The notes below the pieces were generated by a model. It did no database searches. It was not told where the DNA came from and saw only the letters and a program-made list of their open reading frames with translations. 64,000 nucleotides of DNA from Gammaproteobacteria bacterium (GTDB lineage: Bacteria; Pseudomonadota; Gammaproteobacteria; Ga0077536). Both the position numbers and the translations under genes were made by a program. Of the stretch, positions 17,547-25,920 are shown piece by piece. Location: NCBI GenBank assembly GCA_020849475.1, contig JADLGE010000074.1, forward strand, positions 61,709 to 125,708. Direction: 5' to 3'. How positions within the stretch are numbered: the first letter of the stretch is position 1; each line of letters begins with the position of its first letter.

Positions 17547-18746
17547 TCAAGCGAGCATGCGCAGGCGCCGCACACTGGCGACGAGGCCCAGCGTGATGAG
17601 AGTGAAACAGGCGAGGCCGAGACTGAAGCCGTGGGTGACATCGTAAGTGACGCCGAGCAGCAAGGGCCCGAGCATGCCGCCGATCTCGCCGGCGCCGAAG
17701 AACAGCCCCGACGCCATGCCGGCGTGACGCACGCCGATGTCCGGCAGTTCGACCAGCGTCAGCACCAGCACCGTGGTCAGGGTCGAGCGCGCGATACCCT
17801 GCAGGATAAGGCCGGGCAGCAAGAGCGCGGGCGCGCTGAACTGCAGCAACACGCTGGCCATCAGCATCGCGGCGCACAGCAGGCCGAGAATGCGGAAGCG
17901 ACGCGCGGGCACCGCAAGGCGCGGAATCGACAAAGAACCGATGATGCCGATGACGGTCGGAATCGCCGACCAGTAACCGGCCTCGACCGCCGGCATGCCG
18001 CCGTGCACGAGCATCTCAGGCAACCAGTTGCTGAGCGCATGGCTGATCAGAAACACGCCCACCGCCATGCCCAGCACCAGCCGCACCGCCGGCTGCTTCA
18101 GGAGCCCCAGCAACAACTGGCCATGGGGTGTGGTGGTGGAGGCCTGGCGTTCATCGGCGATGGCACGGATGCCCGGTAACGATGCCAAGGCAAACCACAG
18201 CACGCCGGACAGCGCCGCGAACCCACCCCACAGCCCGAGTATGCCGCGCCAGTCGTTGTCGAAATGCGGCAGCAGCACGCTGTGGCTGAGGGTCAACGAC
18301 ACCACGCCACCGACCGCCGGGCCGGTGATGTAGATACCCATCGCGAGTCCGCGACTCGAGCCTTGAAACCAGCGCGCAATCACCTTGGGCGCGCCGGCCG
18401 ACACTATCGGGCCGCCGATGCCAAACAGCATCACCGCCAGCAACAGTCCGCCGAAGGAGTCAGCATGGCTGCGACCGAAAGCCGAAGCCGCCACACACAA
18501 TGCACCCAGCAGCAACGCCCAACGCGAGCCCAGACGGTCGAGCAGAATGCCACAGGGCAAGGCCGCGGCGATGTAGACCAGTTGCCACGCGCCCATCACC
18601 GTGCCCATCTCGGCATGACTCATGCCCAGCGACTGTTCAATCAGTTTGACCAGGGGCGCAAGGCTGGTGGCGACCAGACCAAACGCAAAGTAGATGGTCC
18701 ACACGCCGAACAGCACCAGCGCGCGCATGGCGGGAGTGGCGGCCAT
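17547..18746 (-). CDS. MFS transporter
   Basis: 399 aa from ATG 18746, with 12 predicted membrane helices and the conserved loop motif GILLDRLGSRWALLLGAL between helices 2 and 3. It is a CynX/NimT or nitrate/cyanate-like branch MFS protein. The gene lies just upstream of the Rieske beta and alpha genes on the same strand (53-base gap), so uptake of the oxygenase substrate is a reasonable inference. An alternative start at 18812 would add a polar N-terminus. Confidence 0.88.
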   Translation of the reverse strand: MAATPAMRALVLFGVWTIYFAFGLVATSLAPLVKLIEQSLGMSHAEMGTVMGAWQLVYIAAALPCGILLDRLGSRWALLLGALCVAASAFGRSHADSFGGLLLAVMLFGIGGPIVSAGAPKVIARWFQGSSRGLAMGIYITGPAVGGVVSLTLSHSVLLPHFDNDWRGILGLWGGFAALSGVLWFALASLPGIRAIADERQASTTTPHGQLLLGLLKQPAVRLVLGMAVGVFLISHALSNWLPEMLVHGGMPAVEAGYWSAIPTVIGIIGSLSIPRLAVPARRFRILGLLCAAMLMASVLLQFSAPALLLPGLILQGIARSTLTTVLVLTLVELPDIGVRHAGMASGLFFGAGEIGGMLGPLLLGVTYDVTHGFSLGLACFTLITLGLVASVRRLRMLA

Positions 18747-18850
18747 CGTCGCGAAGCTTGAAAAGGAATGAAGCGGGAGGTTAGCCGGCGCTCGCGCCGA
18801 CGGCAATTGCACGGGCGGGGGTGGTGGAGCGATCAGATCCGCATCGGCAG

Positions 18851-18988
18851 GTGCGAATTCATTCGCGCATCGATGGGGATTTCTCGCTGTGGGTCAGACT
18901 TCAGTCTGACATTCGAATCACTATCCAGCCGCTGTCAGACTGAAGTCTGACCCACAAGGAGCCGCATGGACGAATAGATTCGCCCCAC
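18851..18988. repeat. REPIN-like pair of palindromic repeats
   Basis: Two 23-base copies of the dispersed palindrome, GTCAGACTTCAGTCTGAC with a TGTGG flank, stand in inverted orientation at 18888-18910 and 18934-18956 and match perfectly as inverted repeats with a 23-base spacer. Outside them, GTGCGAATTCATTCGCGC (18851-18868) and an imperfect counterpart near 18970-18988 (GAATAGATTCGCCCCAC) form further arms, as in the 8974-9072 element. The locus lies between the 5' end of the MFS gene and the 3' end of a small gene. It holds no coding sequence. Confidence 0.8.
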
Positions 18989-18998
18989 AACAATGGCC

Positions 18999-19184
18999 TC
19001 AGTGTGTCTGGTACACGTAGCGCCAGCCGCGGGTGCCGGTGTCGAGGCCGCATTTGCACCCTTGCGCGCTGCCCTGCTGCACGCTGCCGCGCTGACGCTG
19101 CGCATCGGCGGCGTAGACCTGCTCGCTGCCGTTGCTGCGGATTTCAGTGTGACGAAGAGAAATTGAATTGAGGTGCTCGTTCAT
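18999..19184 (-). CDS. small hypothetical protein (61 aa)
   Basis: ATG 19184 has AGGAG six to seven bases upstream, which supports translation. The product is polar and glutamine/serine-rich with no signal peptide or membrane helix. It ends in SAQGCKCGLDTGTRGWRYVYQTH, with a CxC pair. I do not recognise a family. The longer frame to 19247 adds hydrophobic residues but no better start. The gene lies between REP-like elements and the next divergent gene. Confidence 0.5.
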   Translation of the reverse strand: MNEHLNSISLRHTEIRSNGSEQVYAADAQRQRGSVQQGSAQGCKCGLDTGTRGWRYVYQTH

Positions 19185-19507
19185 GGCGTATCGCTCCTGC
19201 CTATGTGCTGACCTTGCGTAAAGCAAGAGGGGCAAGTGCCATGCCAATCATCACTTGCGCGGTCTTGTGACCAAAACCCCATCGCTTTCGAGCGCTTTCC
19301 GCTGCGTGCCTGTGACGGGTTTCACAGCCCATCGGTCTTGCCGCTGAGCAGACGCTGATGCCCGCCACAACGGCATGCCCGGGCGTCGGCGCAATGTGAC
19401 GTTTTTTGTCGCCACGTGACGACGCCCGTCACCTTATGAGCCCTGCCTGCGGCGGGCATACTATGGCCATTGCCACGGCGCATTCGCCGACCATCCGGGA
19501 GAACACC
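19185..19507. other. 323-bp intergenic region between divergent genes
   Basis: This stretch separates the small gene (minus strand) from the quinone-oxidoreductase-like gene (plus strand), so it must hold both promoters. I see a TACTAT at 19459-19464 about 44 bases before the plus-strand ATG as a weak -10 candidate, a T-run (GTTTTTTGTC) at 19401-19410, and a short repeat of GTGACG near 19395-19435. No RNA gene or ORF is convincing. Confidence 0.4.
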
Positions 19508-20542
19508 ATGCAAGGCCTGCTCGTCAGCCATTGGACGACTTTTGATCAACTCGCGATCGTCGACGTGCCGCGCCCGCTGCTGGGTGCGCGCGATGTGCGC
19601 ATACGCATCCAGGCCGCCGGGGTCAGTTTCGCCACCAGTCTCGTGGTGCAGGGCAAGTATCAGCGCAAGCCGCCGCTGCCCTTCACGCCCGGCACTGAAG
19701 TGGCCGGCATCATCATCGAGACCGGCCCCGAGGCACGGCGCTTCAAGGTCGGCGACCGGGTGTGCGCGGTGCTGGACTGGGGCGGTCTGGCCGAGGAAGC
19801 GGTGGCGCGCGAAGTCAACGTGTTCGGCATACCTGACGGCCTGTCCTTTGCGCGCGCCATTGCCTTCACCAATTCCTACGCGACGTCGGCCGCCGCCTTG
19901 ACCTGGTCGCATCTGCTCAATGTACAGGCCGGCGAGACGCTGCTGGTGCACGGCGCCAGCGGCGGCGTCGGCATCGCCGCGGTCGAGATCGGCAAGATTC
20001 TCGGCGCCACCGTGATTGCCACCGCCGGCTCCGACGCCAAGCTCGCCCTCGCCCGCGCCCACGGCGCTGATCACGGCATCAACTACCGTGAGCGTGAATT
20101 CCGTGACGAGGTGCTGGCCTTGACCGATGGCCGCGGTGTCGACGCGGTCTACGACCCGGTAGGCGGAGAAGTCTTCATGCAGTCACTGCGCTGCATGGCG
20201 CCCGAGGCGCGCATCATGCCGGTGGGTTTTGCCGGCGGTGGCATTCCACAGATCCCGGCCAACATCCTGTTGGTCAAGAATCTCATCGTATGCGGACTCA
20301 ACATGGGCCTCTACTATGGCTGGAGCCCCAATGACATGCGCTATTTCTACGAAGACCGCGTGCGCGCCAACATGGACCGCCTGTTCACCTGGTTCGTCGA
20401 AGGCCGCATCAACCCGGTGGTCGATACCACTTATCCATTGGCAGACGTGCAGCAGGCGATGGACGATGTGCTGACACGCCGCGCACTCGGCCGCATCGCG
20501 GTGGTGATGGACGAGGAAGCCAAGCGCTTGGGCCATGCTTGA
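19508..20542 (+). CDS. NADPH:quinone oxidoreductase-like zinc-free alcohol dehydrogenase (MDR family)
   Basis: 344 aa from ATG 19508. It has the medium-chain dehydrogenase fold: an N-terminal GroES-like domain (PLPFTPGTEVAGIIIETGPEARRFKVGDRVCA) and a nucleotide-binding domain with LLVHGASGGVGIAAVEIGKILGA. The zinc-binding cysteines of true alcohol dehydrogenases are absent, so it belongs to the quinone-oxidoreductase / enoyl-reductase side of the family. It is paralogous to the gene at 36053: both share YQxKPPLPFxPGxExAG. Substrate unknown. A REPIN-like pair follows the stop. Confidence 0.9.
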   Translation: MQGLLVSHWTTFDQLAIVDVPRPLLGARDVRIRIQAAGVSFATSLVVQGKYQRKPPLPFTPGTEVAGIIIETGPEARRFKVGDRVCAVLDWGGLAEEAVAREVNVFGIPDGLSFARAIAFTNSYATSAAALTWSHLLNVQAGETLLVHGASGGVGIAAVEIGKILGATVIATAGSDAKLALARAHGADHGINYREREFRDEVLALTDGRGVDAVYDPVGGEVFMQSLRCMAPEARIMPVGFAGGGIPQIPANILLVKNLIVCGLNMGLYYGWSPNDMRYFYEDRVRANMDRLFTWFVEGRINPVVDTTYPLADVQQAMDDVLTRRALGRIAVVMDEEAKRLGHA

Positions 20543-20576
20543 GCGCTGCGTGCAGCGTCCGTCGGCGAAACGTCCC

Positions 20577-20663
20577 TGTGGGTCAGACTTCAGTCTGACA
20601 CTCGCGCAGCGGTACGCGGCCAAACAAGCAGCGCTTCAATGTCAGACTGAAGTCTGACCCACA
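20577..20663. repeat. REPIN-like pair of palindromic repeats between convergent genes
   Basis: Two 23-base copies of the GTCAGACTTCAGTCTGAC palindrome with a TGTGG flank lie at 20577-20599 and 20641-20663, in perfect inverted orientation with a 41-base spacer. They occupy the space between the 3' ends of the MDR gene and the mtgA gene. The copies are identical to those at 18888 and 18934. Confidence 0.85.
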
Positions 20664-20684
20664 GCGTACTGGCGTGGAACAAAT

Positions 20685-21461
20685 TCAGCGCGGTAGTGCC
20701 TCGTTACCCAGCGCGCGCATCTGCGCCAGAATCCAGCGCTGTCGCGCCTGCACATAGGCGCTCGGCGCCGTGACGCTGTAGACGCTCGGCGCCGGCAACA
20801 CGGCGGCCAGCGCGGCCGCTTCTTCCGCGCTTAAAGTATCGGCGCCATGGCCGAAGTAGCGCTGGCTGGCGGCCTCCACGCCGTACACACCGGGACCGAA
20901 TTGCACCACGTTCAAATACAGCTCCAGGATGCGCTGCTTGCTGAGCGTGCTTTCCAGCAGCACCGTCATCCACGCTTCCAGTGCCTTGCGCAACCAGCTG
21001 CGGCCCGACCACAGGTACAGATTCTTGGCGAGCTGTTGCGACAGGGTGCTGGCGCCGCGCAGCGTCGCGCCGTGCTGATGGGCATCGATGGCGCTTTGCA
21101 TGGCGTCGAAATCAAAGCCCGCGTGGCGTCTGAATTTCTGATCCTCGGCAGCGATCACCGCCCGCGCTGCCGAGCGCGATTGCGCGGCGAGCGGCCGCCA
21201 ACGCTGGTCGATGATGAAGTCCCGATCACCGTCCAGCCACGCCACGGCACGCGCCGCGAGCATGAAGGCGCTGGTGGGTGGATTGACCCAACGCAGGCCG
21301 GCACTCAGCACTATCGAAAGCAGTAACAGCAGCGCGATGACCATGAAGCCGATGCGCAGCGCCGCCAGCCGTGGGCGCGGCGCCGGCGCGGCGGGCGGGC
21401 GCCGCGTCAGGCCCAGGCGACGCCGCTCGATGCCATCGGGATCGGGGTGGATCTGCTTCAA
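20685..21461 (-). CDS. mtgA: monofunctional biosynthetic peptidoglycan transglycosylase
   Basis: 258 aa, GT51 family. One N-terminal membrane helix (LAALRIGFMVIALLLLLSIVLSAGLRWV) anchors it. The glycosyltransferase motifs are visible: AVIAAEDQKFRRHAGFD with the catalytic Glu, GASTLSQQLAKNLYLW, RKALEAWMTVLLE and ILELYLNVVQFGPGVYGVEAASQRYFG. No penicillin-binding domain follows, so it is the monofunctional MtgA type that polymerises glycan strands from lipid II in the periplasm. The start is a TTG preceded by GGTGGAG at about nine bases. Confidence 0.95.
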   Translation of the reverse strand: MKQIHPDPDGIERRRLGLTRRPPAAPAPRPRLAALRIGFMVIALLLLLSIVLSAGLRWVNPPTSAFMLAARAVAWLDGDRDFIIDQRWRPLAAQSRSAARAVIAAEDQKFRRHAGFDFDAMQSAIDAHQHGATLRGASTLSQQLAKNLYLWSGRSWLRKALEAWMTVLLESTLSKQRILELYLNVVQFGPGVYGVEAASQRYFGHGADTLSAEEAAALAAVLPAPSVYSVTAPSAYVQARQRWILAQMRALGNEALPR

Positions 21462-21602
21462 GCGCAGTCACTCCACCGACCGCCGTGGCCGCCTGGCCCG
21501 CGCAGAAAAGAACGCCCCGTCACCTTGCATTCCTCGTTCACTTGTTTCACTAATAGACCCGCGGCCAACCTTGCGGCCGCGCCAGCTTGAGGGGAGAACG
21601 CC

Positions 21603-22706
21603 ATGGATCTTCGACCGATATCGGCCGACTCGCATATCACCGAGCCGCCGAACTGCTACCTCGATTACATCGACGCCAAGTATCGCGACGTCGCACCGCA
21701 TATTGTGTACAAGGAAGGCGTGGGTGACATCTATGTCATCAATGGCATGAACGATCCGATACCCATGGGCCTGGTGGCGGCGGCCGGCAAAGCGCCGTCC
21801 GAACTGACCTTGTCAGGCGCGCGCTTCGACACCTTGCATCGCAGCGGCTGGGACGCCAAATACCGCATTGCCGATCAGGAACGGGACCATATAGCGGCCG
21901 AGATAATCTACCCCAGCGTCGGCATGATGCTGTGCAACCATCCCGACTACGACTACAAGCGCGCCTGCATGAAGGCCTACAACCGCTGGCTGCTCGATTA
22001 TTCCTCGGAAGATCGCAAACGCATCATCCCGCTCGCCCAGATCGCCATGAATTCGATCGACGACGCCATCGCCGACCTGCATGAAATCAAGAAGCAGGGC
22101 TTCGCCGGCGTGATGATGAGCGGCGTGCCCGCCTATCTTGATTATGACTCACCGGAATACGACCGCTTCTGGCAGACCGCCATCGATCTCGAACTGCCTC
22201 TGTCGTTCCACATCCTGACCGGCAAGAGCGATGCTTTCGGTTCGGCGCCGCGCGGGCCGCGCATCAACATGTTCATGTCCATCATTCGCGGCTGCCAGGA
22301 CATCATGGGCATGCTGGTGTTCTCCGGCGTGTTCGAACGCAATCCCGGTTTGAAAGTGGTGTGCGTCGAAGCCGACGCCGGCTGGGCGCCGCACTTCATG
22401 TATCGTATGGATCACGCTTACCAGCGCCACCGCTACTGGATGAAATGCGGCGAGTTGAAGAAGATGCCGAGCGAGTATTTCCAGGAACACATCTACATGA
22501 CGTTCCAGGATGACTACGTGGCGTTCCGCACCGCCGACATGGTCAACACCAAACGTCTCATGTGGGCCAATGACTTCCCGCATTCCGATTCGACCTGGCC
22601 GCATTCGCAGGCGGTGCTGGCCGAGCAATGCCGGAACCTCACCGCCCAGCAGCGCGCGGATATCTGCCGCAACAACGTCGTCGAGCTGTACCGTCTCGCG
22701 GCCTGA
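21603..22706 (+). CDS. amidohydrolase family protein (Amidohydro_2)
   Basis: 367 aa with GGGGAG upstream of the ATG. It starts ISADSHITEPPNCYLDYID, the metal-binding and substrate signature of amidohydrolase-2 proteins (the ACMSD / gamma-resorcylate decarboxylase branch), and carries LKVVCVEADAGWAPHFMYRMDHAY and the late motif MWANDFPHSDSTWPHS with the conserved Asp-Phe-Pro-His. These TIM-barrel enzymes hydrolyse or decarboxylate aromatic and related acids. The substrate is unknown. The gene is followed by a methyltransferase gene 75 bases away. Confidence 0.9.
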   Translation: MDLRPISADSHITEPPNCYLDYIDAKYRDVAPHIVYKEGVGDIYVINGMNDPIPMGLVAAAGKAPSELTLSGARFDTLHRSGWDAKYRIADQERDHIAAEIIYPSVGMMLCNHPDYDYKRACMKAYNRWLLDYSSEDRKRIIPLAQIAMNSIDDAIADLHEIKKQGFAGVMMSGVPAYLDYDSPEYDRFWQTAIDLELPLSFHILTGKSDAFGSAPRGPRINMFMSIIRGCQDIMGMLVFSGVFERNPGLKVVCVEADAGWAPHFMYRMDHAYQRHRYWMKCGELKKMPSEYFQEHIYMTFQDDYVAFRTADMVNTKRLMWANDFPHSDSTWPHSQAVLAEQCRNLTAQQRADICRNNVVELYRLAA

Positions 22707-22781
22707 CGGCGTCACACCTGCAAGCGAGGTGCGCAGCCTGCCGGCGCGCACCCTGTCCTCGCCAACCACAAGCGGCACGGC

Positions 22782-23699
22782 ATGCGCGATTCGATAGAAC
22801 TGTTGAGTGAGTCGCTGATTGACCAGCATCCGGATCTCGCGCTGGAAGTGCTGGCCGCGAGTTCACGCCTGGGCCTCGCCCTGGGCTGGCACTATGTGCT
22901 CGATTTGATCTGGCTGCTGCGTGAACTCGATTTGCCGCGCGGTGCGACCGTGCTCGACGCTGGCGCCGGCTGGGGCCTCGCGCAGTTCCTGTTCGCCGAC
23001 CGCGGCCTGCGCGTCATCAGCGTAGACATGTCGGTGCGCCAAGCGCGCGCCGAGTTCCAGCACCTGTACAACTTCGAATCCATGGGTGGCGGCGCGCCCA
23101 TCCAGCATCGTTATCTCGAGCGCGGCACGCCGAATCTCAAGGCGAGTTTCGACCTGGCGCTGGCGACGCCGCTCGGCGAGTTGCCGCGCAAGCTGCTCAC
23201 CCGTCTTGGCTGGTCACGCGCCGCCGCAGTGTCGACGCCGCCCCCACGCGCCGGCAATCCGACCATCACGCTTTACCACGCCGCACTCGAATCCTTGAGC
23301 GAACTCGCGAGCGGCAGTGTCGATGCGGTGATTTCGGTATCGGCCCTGGAACACAACGCCCCTGCCAGCATCGCGCCCATAGTGGCGGAACTCGAACGCG
23401 TGGCGCGTCCCGGAGCACCGTTGCTGCTGACGCTGTCGGCCTCGCAGACCAACGGCGAGTTTCATGCCGCCAGCCACAGTTATCTTTTGAACGAAGCCGG
23501 TTTGACGAACCACTACGGGCTGCGCGAACCGTTGAGCAACTTCAATGAATTCGAAGCCATCGCCGCCGCGCTGCGCGCGCCGCGCTACCTTGATCGCTGG
23601 TTGAGCCACACCTACGACGACCGCACCGACAACGGCATGCCGGGCCGGATATGGGCGCCGGCCTATCTGCCCGTGGCGTTGCGCAAGACGCGCCGCTGA
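22782..23699 (+). CDS. class I SAM-dependent methyltransferase
   Basis: 305 aa. The SAM-binding motif I is clear (ATVLDAGAGWGLAQFLFADRGLRVISVDMS), and a second motif occurs at SVDAVISVSALEHNAPASIAPIVAELERVARPGAPLLLTLS. Between them is a longer insertion than usual. No signal peptide is seen. The substrate cannot be told; the neighbours are an amidohydrolase and a convergent monooxygenase, so no pathway is implied. ATG start; ribosome binding site weak. Confidence 0.85.
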   Translation: MRDSIELLSESLIDQHPDLALEVLAASSRLGLALGWHYVLDLIWLLRELDLPRGATVLDAGAGWGLAQFLFADRGLRVISVDMSVRQARAEFQHLYNFESMGGGAPIQHRYLERGTPNLKASFDLALATPLGELPRKLLTRLGWSRAAAVSTPPPRAGNPTITLYHAALESLSELASGSVDAVISVSALEHNAPASIAPIVAELERVARPGAPLLLTLSASQTNGEFHAASHSYLLNEAGLTNHYGLREPLSNFNEFEAIAAALRAPRYLDRWLSHTYDDRTDNGMPGRIWAPAYLPVALRKTRR

Positions 23700-23726
23700 C
23701 AACCCAGCGGCGCGCAGCGTGCCGCC

Positions 23727-25334
23727 TCAGGCGACGTCGAGCTTGAAGCCTTCGTAGCCGTTGGCCGCCACCTGCCGACATTTCTCGACGTAAGCCGGAA
23801 AGCCGAGATAAGGCATGAACACGCGCGGCTTGCCCGGCACATTGGCGCCGAGATACCAGGAGTTGCAGCTGTTGAGCAGCGTGCCACCGGCCACTTCGTT
23901 GACATGCTCGACCCACGCATCTTCCGCCTCCAACAGCGGTTCCATGCACTGCTGTCCATGGGTGCGAAGATGCACGATGGCGTCGGCGATGAAATCGACG
24001 TGCTGTTCGATGGACGTGATCATGCAGGTCAGCACCGACGGGCTGCCGGGGCCGCTGATGGTGAACAGATTCGGAAAGCCGGCGGTCTGCAAACCTAAGT
24101 AGGTGCGCGGCCCGGCCTGCCATTTGTCCGCCAAGGGCAGGCCCTGGCGACCGCGGATGTCGATACGTTCCAGTGAGCCGGTCATGGCATCGAAGCCGGT
24201 GGCGAACACGATGGCATCGAGTTCGTAAATCTTGCCGGCTACCGACAGGCCGGCCGTGGTCAGTCTTTCGATGGGGGTTTTGCTGACATCGACCAGGGTC
24301 ACGTTGTCGCGGTTGAAGGTTTCAAAGTAACCGGTGTCGGCGCAGATGCGCTTGCAGCCGAACACCGTGGTCGGCGACAGCAGATCGGCCACCTTGGGGT
24401 CGCGCACCTTGGCGCGAATCTTGTCGCGTACGAACTGCGCGATGACGTCATTGGCCTCCTGGCTGACCAGCATGTCGGCAAATGCGCCGTAGAAATACAG
24501 GCCGCCGGTCTGCCAGCGGAATTCGCACTCGGCGCGGATTTCTTCCGGCGTGGCGTTGGCCGCCAGCTGGTGATTCATCTTGAGGTCGTAGGCCAGCAGC
24601 TGGCTCTTGCCGAGCGCGCGATACTCGGCGTAGTTGGCCTTGATCTCGCGCGCGACCTGCGGGTCCATGGGGCCGTTCTGCGCGGGCACGGAATAATTAG
24701 GCGTGCGCTGAAAAACATGCAGGTGCGCGGCCTGCTCGGCGATGATCGGAATCGACTGGATGGCCGACGAACCGGTGCCGATCACGCCGACGCGCAGGGC
24801 GCTGAAATCGACGCCGTCCTGCGGCCACTGCCCGGTGTGATAGATGGCGCCTTTGAAATCGGCCATGCCTTCAAACTTCGGCATGTTGGTCGACGACAGG
24901 CAGCCGGTGGCCATTACGCAGAACTGCGCGCTGAAGCGCTCACCACTGTTGGTCTCGACCAGCCAGCGCGCGGCGCTGTCATCGAAATGCGCGCGCTCGA
25001 CGCGGGTGTTGTACTGAATGTCGGAAGCGAGTTGGAAACGCTCGATGACATGCGCGACATAGCGCAGCAGCTCCGGCTGCGCCGCATAGCGTTCGCTCCA
25101 TTCCCACTCCTGCTGCAGTCCGTCGTCAAACTGGTAGGAGTACTGCATGCTTTCGATGTCGCAGCGCGCACCGGGGTAGCGATTCCAGAACCAGGTGCCG
25201 CCGGCGCCACTGCCGGCTTCGAGCACGCGGGCCTTGAGTCCGAGCTGGCGCATGCGATGGAGCATGTACAGGCCGGCGAATCCCGCGCCGACGATGATGG
25301 CATCGAATTGCTGTGGAGCTTTATCCTGGGACAT
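23727..25334 (-). CDS. flavin-containing monooxygenase, Baeyer-Villiger type
   Basis: 535 aa. The N-terminal FAD-binding motif is AIIVGAGFAGLYMLHRMRQLG and the NADPH-binding motif is VGVIGTGSSAIQSIP. The type I Baeyer-Villiger fingerprint F-x-G-x3-H-x3-W-P is present as FKGAIYHTGQWP. Such enzymes insert oxygen next to a ketone to make esters or lactones, for example from cyclic ketones or steroids. The start ATG at 25334 follows a half-copy of the dispersed palindrome (GGTCAGACTTCA on the coding strand). The gene is convergent with the methyltransferase gene. Confidence 0.93.
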   Translation of the reverse strand: MSQDKAPQQFDAIIVGAGFAGLYMLHRMRQLGLKARVLEAGSGAGGTWFWNRYPGARCDIESMQYSYQFDDGLQQEWEWSERYAAQPELLRYVAHVIERFQLASDIQYNTRVERAHFDDSAARWLVETNSGERFSAQFCVMATGCLSSTNMPKFEGMADFKGAIYHTGQWPQDGVDFSALRVGVIGTGSSAIQSIPIIAEQAAHLHVFQRTPNYSVPAQNGPMDPQVAREIKANYAEYRALGKSQLLAYDLKMNHQLAANATPEEIRAECEFRWQTGGLYFYGAFADMLVSQEANDVIAQFVRDKIRAKVRDPKVADLLSPTTVFGCKRICADTGYFETFNRDNVTLVDVSKTPIERLTTAGLSVAGKIYELDAIVFATGFDAMTGSLERIDIRGRQGLPLADKWQAGPRTYLGLQTAGFPNLFTISGPGSPSVLTCMITSIEQHVDFIADAIVHLRTHGQQCMEPLLEAEDAWVEHVNEVAGGTLLNSCNSWYLGANVPGKPRVFMPYLGFPAYVEKCRQVAANGYEGFKLDVA

Positions 25335-25359
25335 TGAAGTCTGACCTCATGGCGATTGA

Positions 25360-25379
25360 ATGCCCGGCGCGCCGGGCAT
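25360..25379. terminator. perfect 20-bp palindrome, possible terminator of the folE-BLUF transcript
   Basis: The bases ATGCCCGGCG and CGCCGGGCAT form a perfect palindrome about 105 bases beyond the BLUF gene stop and 26 bases upstream of the monooxygenase start. It could fold as an RNA hairpin ending the folE-BLUF message or be a protein-binding site for the monooxygenase gene. No T-run. Confidence 0.4.
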
Positions 25380-25484
25380 GAAGGGACGAGAAAGGGAGCG
25401 GATTGTAACGAACCACGGGCGCCGAACCGATGGCCGGCGGCGCGTCGATTGTGAGCAATCGTGGCGCCGCGGGCAGCGCCGGAA

Positions 25485-25913
25485 TCAGCTCGCGCGGCCC
25501 ACCACCGAGGCCGTCGCGATCAGTTCATCGAGCAGCGCCATGGAAGCGCGCCCGGAACAGCTGAACGGGTCGAGCGTGGCCTTGACCGAGTATTTCAACA
25601 GCAGCGACGGATTGACGCGCGCGATGTTGACCTGGCCCATGGTCCAGCCGCCAAAGCGGCGCTCGGGGATCTCTTCGTAGGAAAGAATGCGCACATGCTG
25701 GTGGCGGGTGTCACGCACGATGGCGTTGAACAACTCGCACACTTCGTCGCGACCGCCTTCCAGCACCTGCAGAAACAAGTCGTCGCTGAAGCACAGGATG
25801 CCGGTGATGCCCTTGCTCTGATTGCCGTCCTGGGATTGCGCGAGGATGGCGTCGATGAGTGTGGCGGTCAGCGGCGCGGCGGGACGGCTGGCGTAAAGCA
25901 GGCGAACGAGCAT
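25485..25913 (-). CDS. BLUF-domain blue-light sensor protein
   Basis: 142 aa. The BLUF (sensor of blue light using FAD) fold fills residues 1-95: Y7 in RLLYASR, N31 in NQSKGITGILCF and Q49 in LFLQVLEG are the flavin hydrogen-bonding residues, and the RFGGWTMG loop follows. The remaining 45 residues resemble the short C-terminal helices of short BLUF proteins, so no effector enzyme is attached; it should signal through a partner protein. It begins seven bases after the folE stop on the same strand, so it is co-transcribed with the GTP cyclohydrolase gene. Confidence 0.93.
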   Translation of the reverse strand: MLVRLLYASRPAAPLTATLIDAILAQSQDGNQSKGITGILCFSDDLFLQVLEGGRDEVCELFNAIVRDTRHQHVRILSYEEIPERRFGGWTMGQVNIARVNPSLLLKYSVKATLDPFSCSGRASMALLDELIATASVVGRAS

Positions 25914-25920
25914 GATGGAC

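Noticed and set aside
17008..17877. Longer N-terminal version (289 aa) of the Rieske beta subunit
   Set aside because: Residues before MNLTELSPLERQ are Arg-rich and antisense to the MFS gene.
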